Source: Zymoseptoria tritici IPO323 (Eukaryota > Ascomycota > Dothideomycetes > Mycosphaerellales > Mycosphaerellaceae). Taken from it: a stretch of 64,000 bases of DNA. The position numbers were made by a program, and so were the translations under genes. Location of the stretch: contig NC_018213.1 of the NCBI RefSeq assembly GCF_000219625.1, positions 496,001-560,000 of the forward strand. The letters are read 5' to 3'. The notes beneath the pieces were generated by a model, which was not told the origin of the DNA, searched no databases, and saw nothing but the letters and a program-made list of their open reading frames with translations. Below are positions 59,180 through 64,000 of this stretch, one piece after another. Each line of letters begins with the position of its first letter. Within the stretch, counting starts at the first letter, position 1.

Positions 59180-60496
59180 TCACTTCGGCGGCACGCCCTC
59201 TTCACCCGCACGTCCAACTGCCATTCTCGCCGCGTCTGCGTGGTACGAGACTGCATCGTTCACGCCATTCTGCGCACGAGTGATCATGGTACTCGCTTGA
59301 CTCTGCCCTGCGATTACCTGTTCTGAGATGGCGGTTCTCGCAGTGTGCTGGAGGTCCTGTCCGAGAGCTTCCACATCCCGTGCCGTAGATTTTAGTTGCT
59401 CGTTGAGCTCTTCTGTCTTTTCGGCTACCATACCACGTCCAGTAGTTTCCATGTCTTTCTGCATGTGTCTGGAGACGTCGTCAGCCCGATGATTGCATGC
59501 CGTCAGGCGAGGACTTACGATATGTCCTTCAGCTTCTCTTCCAGTATACCTTTCAACCCTCTTGCATCTGCCACCAGGTTCGAGACAGTGCCTTGTACTT
59601 TGTGAATCGTATCGTTTGCTTCGGCTTCCTTCTCGTTCCATCGTTTGCTCATCATATCCGCGCTGAACGTTTGATGGGGTTGAGCGGCGACTGGACGTCC
59701 AAGCTGCGTCACGCTGACAAAACGATCGGGTCGGTTCGCTTCAATCTCTGCACGCAGAGTGTCGTACATCGCCCGTATCTTCTCCACCTCTTCAAGTACA
59801 TTCAGCCCATGATTTGCATAGGAGAAGTCCCGTTCTCGCTGCTCGATGTACTCTCTGATCTTTGCCCATTCGTGCTGGAAGAATTTCAGGCGGAAAGGAA
59901 GGCCACTTCCGCGAATGGTCGTCAAGAAGCCAGCGATGCATGTGTTGACCGCGCCAAAAGCTGTGACCTGAAAAACGTCAAATTTGGACTTTTGTCAGCT
60001 GAGATGATGCATACTGCTTTATTGCTCGCTGAGGCAGCACCCAGTGCCGTAAGAGCTGCTGCCACAATGATCTGGAGACCATAACAGAAGTTGATCAACC
60101 TAGCAGACGACTTGTAGTTCCGCTTGGCCTTGATCTCGCATTCGCAGACAGTGCTGTATATGCCAACGTTGGGAGCTGGCCTCTCCAACGTGGATGCTTC
60201 CGGAAGTCGATTCGCTTTGAAGCCATGCTTGGAGGTGTACGATTTGTCCTGCCAGACTGTGAGATTATGCCCAGTCAGCTTCACATCGAATAGCAAGCCC
60301 TCAGCTCGGATCGCTTACTGCCAATGAGCAGACGAAAGTCGTGCAACTGCGAGTTTGGCTCGATTAACGGGGCAATAGAAGGCTTGTGTACAGCTTCTGG
60401 TTGCTGTTGTTCCGTGTCGAAGCCCATCTGGGAAGGATGTCGAAACTCTGCGAATGCATGCCTTGCTCGGCCAACAAAGTCCAGAGTAGCGTCCAT
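59180..60496 (-). CDS. Fungal SLATT-domain protein (two-TM, DUF4231-like)
   Basis: Four exons: 60496-60319, 60256-60015, 59967-59519, 59468-59180, giving 385 residues; all junctions keep frame. The central domain matches the fungal SLATT family: SARLINFCYGLQIIVAAALT then ALGAAS (TM1), VTAFGAVNTCIAGFLTTIRG (TM2), and the helix SGLPFRLKFFQHEWAKIREY with an adjoining EQRERDF. The two TM segments lie at about residues 105-158. A long amphipathic helical tail follows (about 200-385), with Met/Gln/Ala-rich coiled-coil character. In bacteria SLATT domains are proposed membrane pore effectors paired with nucleotide sensors; the fungal role is unknown. No SMODS, SLOG or TIR gene is next to it here. 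Most likely an organelle or plasma membrane protein. Confidence 0.82.
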
Positions 60497-61078
60497 GGCG
60501 TGCCAATGGAGGGCGGTTTGCTAGCGAGGAGATGTAATCGAATGGATGAGACGATTTGGAGTGGATAGCGGGCATCTTGGTGGCAGCTGCGAGCTTCAAG
60601 TATCTCACGCAATGGCGTTGAGCCGATGTACGCGACGAGCTGAAGTCAATGCAAGCCACCATGCACATGACAGCTGATCTTTCGTGGCGCTATAGCAGCG
60701 GCGTGGTGCCAGCTGAAGACCATCACCTGCAATTCTTTCGCTTCTGGCGGGGAAATATGCATGTTAAGCGGCGAATCACAATGGAGCAGACCGGCTCACT
60801 TGATCTTCGTTTACAATAGAGCTGCAACCTCCACGGCGACTCCGAGCGCCATAGTGTGCTCGTTCGGCTTCGAGCGAGAGGCCAACAAGCTTGCGTTGTA
60901 ATGCTGTCAGAATGGAGGCTTTATTGTGTGCATGTAACCGGAGAATCTGGCACGGCGATGAGCGCGCTGTTCGCTTCGACGATAGCAGAACACACATCAT
61001 TGAGATCATTACGCTGTCATCATTCGTATCTGTCGCTAGTAAATGTAAACAAACTGCATGGAGGTCAGCAAATGTAGA
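60497..61078. other. Intergenic region, no gene recognised
   Basis: Promoter of the SLATT gene and 3' flank of the MFS gene. Open frames are short and overlapping. Confidence 0.4.
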
Positions 61079-62870
61079 TCAAGATATGGGCTCGGAACTC
61101 ACCTCGTCATTCTGCCTGTCTGTCAGGTCTTCAAAGGCGTGGTCACCAAGCCTCGCCTGTCCAGCAGACGTTTCCGTGTCGAGTTTCTCGTCTGCATTGT
61201 GGTATTCGTCCTTCATGCTCCAGTCGGTGATCTGAGCTGGCTTACCGTTCTTGACTCTCTTCCGCGATTGTAGCTTGTTCAAGAACATGAGGTTGAACAC
61301 TTGAATGATGATCACCGCTGCGAGAGCCACGAATAGGCCTAGCACGGCTCGGACACCAGGCTTGTATTCCGGCGCATCATTACTGTTGAATAGCAAAGGC
61401 CCGATGATGTTGCCGGCAGAGGAGGCTGCGTTGTAGACTGACATGAGAACACTCTTCTTCGTGGTTCCTGCGGTGTTGCCAACAATCCAAGAGACGATGA
61501 GCGGGTTGCCGCCAAAGAGAAAAGCCAACAAGTAGTAGCCCGCTAGCAGTGCGCCTTGATTGCCATCCGTGTGCTTGATCGTGTAGAGCATAGCGAGGCC
61601 AGCAATGACTGGCAGAGTGAGGCAAGTCAGGATGACAGACTTGTTCTTGAATCGTTGCGCCGCCCAGGAAGCGAAGATAATGACGAGGAACTGCATTGCG
61701 CCGAAGGGTACGCTCAATAGTGCTGTCCGGTACTTGTCGAAACCGAGACCAGAGATGATGAGTGGTCCAAAGATGTTGGTAACACTGGCACCGCAGTTGA
61801 GAAGTAAGGACATTCCGATCCACAAGTACGTTTTCGGCTCAAAAAGCATCTCCCAGACATGCTTCATCTTGAACTCGCTGGAGCCAGTGCCAGACTGATT
61901 CGCTCGGAGTCTCTCTACCGCCTTTGGCTTCTGTTCCTCTGAGAGGAAGCGAGCTGAGGGTATGTCGTTATCGAGTTTCCAGTACACGAATGGCGCGGAA
62001 ACCACCGTGATCAAGCCTACGAACAAGAAGATGCTGCGAATGTTAGCGCATGGCAGTCGAAGATCGCATAGCCGACTTACAGCTGCCACGACTCGATCAA
62101 AGGAGACTTGACGTGGCCCAGGCCAAAAGATAGCAGACTCGCTGCCATACCCGCGATGCCATTCGTGGAGTACCATGCCGCCACACGCATGGGTTGCTCA
62201 GCTCTGCGGTACCATTGACTGGTGATGATAGAGAACAAGGGCAGGCAGCCAGCTTCGAAGAGACCCAGAAAGAATCTTGCTGCGAGGAGTCCGCCGTAGT
62301 TGTGACAGGCAGCCTGTGTACCGAAGTCAGCACTGTGCAAACCGTTTAATATCCACATCATCGTCACATACCATACAAGTCTGCGCGATGCCCCACCCGA
62401 GCACGAGACATGGCATGAGAATGCGATGAGGTACTTTCACAATCAGGTACGAACTGAAAGGCTGCCATCCTAGCTGTGCCATGGCAGCGATGGAGCCCAC
62501 CAGCGAGTACTGTTGGCCGACGAGACCAGTATCCTCTTTGAGACCGAAAGTGGCGCCATAGCCCAGTACACTCTTGTCGATGATCTGGAGGAAGTATACC
62601 CACACGAGGATCACCAGAATTACCTTGTCCGTCGAACGTCGGATTTGTTTGTTCTGGGTGGCGTTTGTCAGCCAGCTTATATCGCCGAACGGAGACATGC
62701 TCGCTCACCTCTTCATCTGTCAAACTGACTCTCTCGTCTCCAAGCAATGCAAGCGCGCGGTCTCCGTGTTTGAGAGCATTTGCATCTCGTCCAGAAGCTA
62801 CACTGAGCTTCCGCTCGGTCGCGGGTTGGTCCCCTTCGATGCAGTCAATGCCGCCGTTCTTGCCAGACAT
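61079..62870 (-). CDS. MFS transporter, anion:cation symporter (Dal5/allantoate permease-like)
   Basis: Four exons: 62870-62709, 62653-62372, 62313-62081, 62033-61079, giving 543 residues. I use the ATG at 62870 (CAAAATG); another in-frame ATG at 62888 would add six residues. The Dal5-type signatures are STDKVILVILVWVYFLQIIDKSVLGY (TM1 with the conserved Asp-Lys), the GLVGQQYSLVGSIAAMAQLG loop, ARFFLGLFEAGCLPLF and RRAEQPMRVAAWYSTNG. About 12 TM segments fit, with a large cytosolic loop in the middle and a long charged C-terminal tail. The family takes up carboxylates, allantoate, vitamins or peptides by proton symport; substrate is not readable. The nearby secreted protease could release substrates, but that link is speculative. 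Confidence 0.9.
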
Positions 62871-63309
62871 TTTGAACTCGTTGAGCATGAAGCGAAGGCT
62901 GCCGGCGCATTTCCGCGCGGCAGCGAAGCAGGTTTATAACTCGCTCAGGCGAGATCCCGGCAAAGGGATGTTCATCATGCAAGACGGAGGGTCGTGGACA
63001 AGGATGATCGGTGGAGTAAGGCTGGGCCGCCTGGGCGGGAGGTGACGCCGCTGTCGATCCTCCGCTTGTGCCTCCGCTCTTTGGCTGCACGTGGCCTCGA
63101 TCGCTTGCACAGGACCCTCTTTTGGTGAGGGGAACGGCATTCGACGGGCATTGTTGTGGTGTATTGCATGCCACCGGCAGTTCTCGAGACGGTGTCGAGA
63201 TCATTGATACTGGCGACTGCTGCTGAACCGAATTAGTTATTGAAGGGATGGTAGCTCTTCGTTCAATGTAATATGATTCATCTATTGACCTCACGCCGCA
63301 TCTCCACCG
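62871..63309. other. Upstream region of the MFS gene
   Basis: About 440 bases between the MFS start and the end of the protease gene. A minus-strand open frame (62845-63294) overlaps the MFS start and lacks a domain. No gene called. Confidence 0.4.
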
Positions 63310-64000
63310 CTATCTGCGCCAGCGCATCGCGCCGTATGAGTGTAGCATCCGCACTCTCTGCAGTGGAGTAAAATCGCTCAAACAGCGGTCATCACTGTAA
63401 TCCATATAGTTGTACGTTGCATCGAGGCCTGGATCTCCCGAGCAGGTATCTTGGTGTGCTGGGCAGCCGTCTGTGGCTACTCTCTGCTTAGGCGTGTCCG
63501 AGACAAAATCGCCCGGTCTATCCACATCGTTAGTACTCTTATCTCATCTGTGCTTGTATATGCAGAAGCTAACCCGTCGCAGCTGTCGCCTTGAAACGTG
63601 TGGTAGAGACCGAGCCACTGTAAGGCATGTTAGCAAATCGACGTCGAAGCTGAATTGGGACCATCTCACATGTCCGGTCTCATGGATGGCCGTGGCTCCC
63701 AGATTGTATCTCTCTGTCTCTCCTCCCGGCATCGTTCCGGCGAGTATTGTGCACCCGTCTAGCATGACTTCCTCTTCGGATGGGCTGTCTCCTGGCATGT
63801 AGCAAGTGCCGAGCAGGGTTGACTGAGTAGCTCGGCCGAGATCGCTTAAGAAGTAGAGATCGAGCTCGCCGTAGCCGTGACCCCTCTTCAAGAGCGACTT
63901 GTATTCAAGCTCAAAGTCATCATCATCATGAGTTGCCCAGATGTCATTCGTTGTTAGGTCGGCCGAGACGAGGTAGAAGGTGAAGGAAGGCGCGAAAGCC
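63310..64000 (-). CDS. Secreted M43 metalloprotease (pappalysin/MEP1-type), 5' end beyond the window
   Basis: Partial gene: exons 63310-63517, 63574-63617 and 63670 to past 64000; the N-terminus with signal peptide lies outside. The zinc site HExxHxxGxxH is split by an intron: exon 1 ends in AIHETGH and the next exon starts WLGLYHTFQGDSC. Other M43 features are FTFYLVSADLTTNDIW upstream, DFVSDTPKQ, and ATYNYMDYSDDRCLSDFT, which carries the Met-turn region and Cys residues. The middle exon is only 44 nt. These enzymes act on extracellular proteins, and in several fungi are induced during host interaction or nutrient shortage. The C-terminus MLHSYGAMRWRR is the normal family end. All visible zinc ligands are intact. 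Confidence 0.9.

Overview
The window is nuclear DNA of a filamentous ascomycete, most likely a Dothideomycete. The class call is my inference from gene content and protein style, not from a search. Evidence for a fungus: most genes carry short introns (47-107 nt) with GT-AG ends and CTRAC-type branch sites, start codons sit in CAnnATG contexts, and the proteins are fungal types (UDP-galactopyranose mutase, Ppo fatty-acid oxygenase, CAP20/perilipin-like protein, fungal SLATT protein, M43 protease, Dal5-type transporter). I see no bacterial operon logic; each gene has its own promoter.

Layout. 1-7.7 kb: HAM1-like lipid-binding-fold protein (+), a small two-exon gene found by splicing (-), FAD monooxygenase (-), small SET-domain protein (-). 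7.7-13.5 kb: about 5.8 kb without a recognisable gene, holding a diverged tandem repeat, an inverted repeat and the long leader of the next gene. 13.5-15.4 kb: Cdc25 phosphatase (+, 3 exons). 15.4-19.3 kb: no gene recognised, two simple or tandem repeats. 19.3-25.6 kb: complete Ty1/copia retrotransposon on the minus strand with matching 121-bp LTRs and a perfect 5-bp target duplication, its single reading frame broken only by TAA/TAG codons. 26.2-29.2 kb: perilipin-like lipid-droplet protein (+) facing a triose-phosphate/nucleotide-sugar type transporter (-). About 29.6-33.2 kb: decayed PIF/Harbinger DNA transposon with two convergent reading frames, again broken only by TAG/TAA. 34.1-41.1 kb: UDP-galactopyranose mutase (+, 5 exons), Pol5/Mybbp1a-like nucleolar protein (+), F-box-like protein (-). 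41.8-45.1 kb: Ppo-type heme peroxidase-P450 fusion whose P450 half lacks the heme cysteine (-). 46.0-52.1 kb: DUF2235 alpha/beta hydrolase, Ubp14/USP5 deubiquitinase and a four-TM protein (all +). 52.3-57.7 kb: GH18 chitinase (-) and secreted type-B carboxylesterase (+). 58.0-64 kb: basic protein of unknown function, fungal SLATT two-TM protein, Dal5-type MFS permease and the 3' part of a secreted M43 metalloprotease (all -).

How the genes relate. Most are unrelated housekeeping or secreted functions. A loose theme is the cell surface and lipids: galactofuranose donor synthesis (UGM), chitin hydrolysis, lipid droplet coat, oxylipin synthesis, esterase and metalloprotease. I see no biosynthetic cluster. 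The strongest unusual signal is the shared mutation pattern in the two transposons: one open frame each over 380-1,800 codons, no frameshift seen, and nonsense codons of TAR type only at likely Gln or Trp positions, as expected from CpA-to-TpA repeat-induced point mutation. Splice junctions below were worked out by hand from donor, acceptor and frame, and need transcript confirmation.
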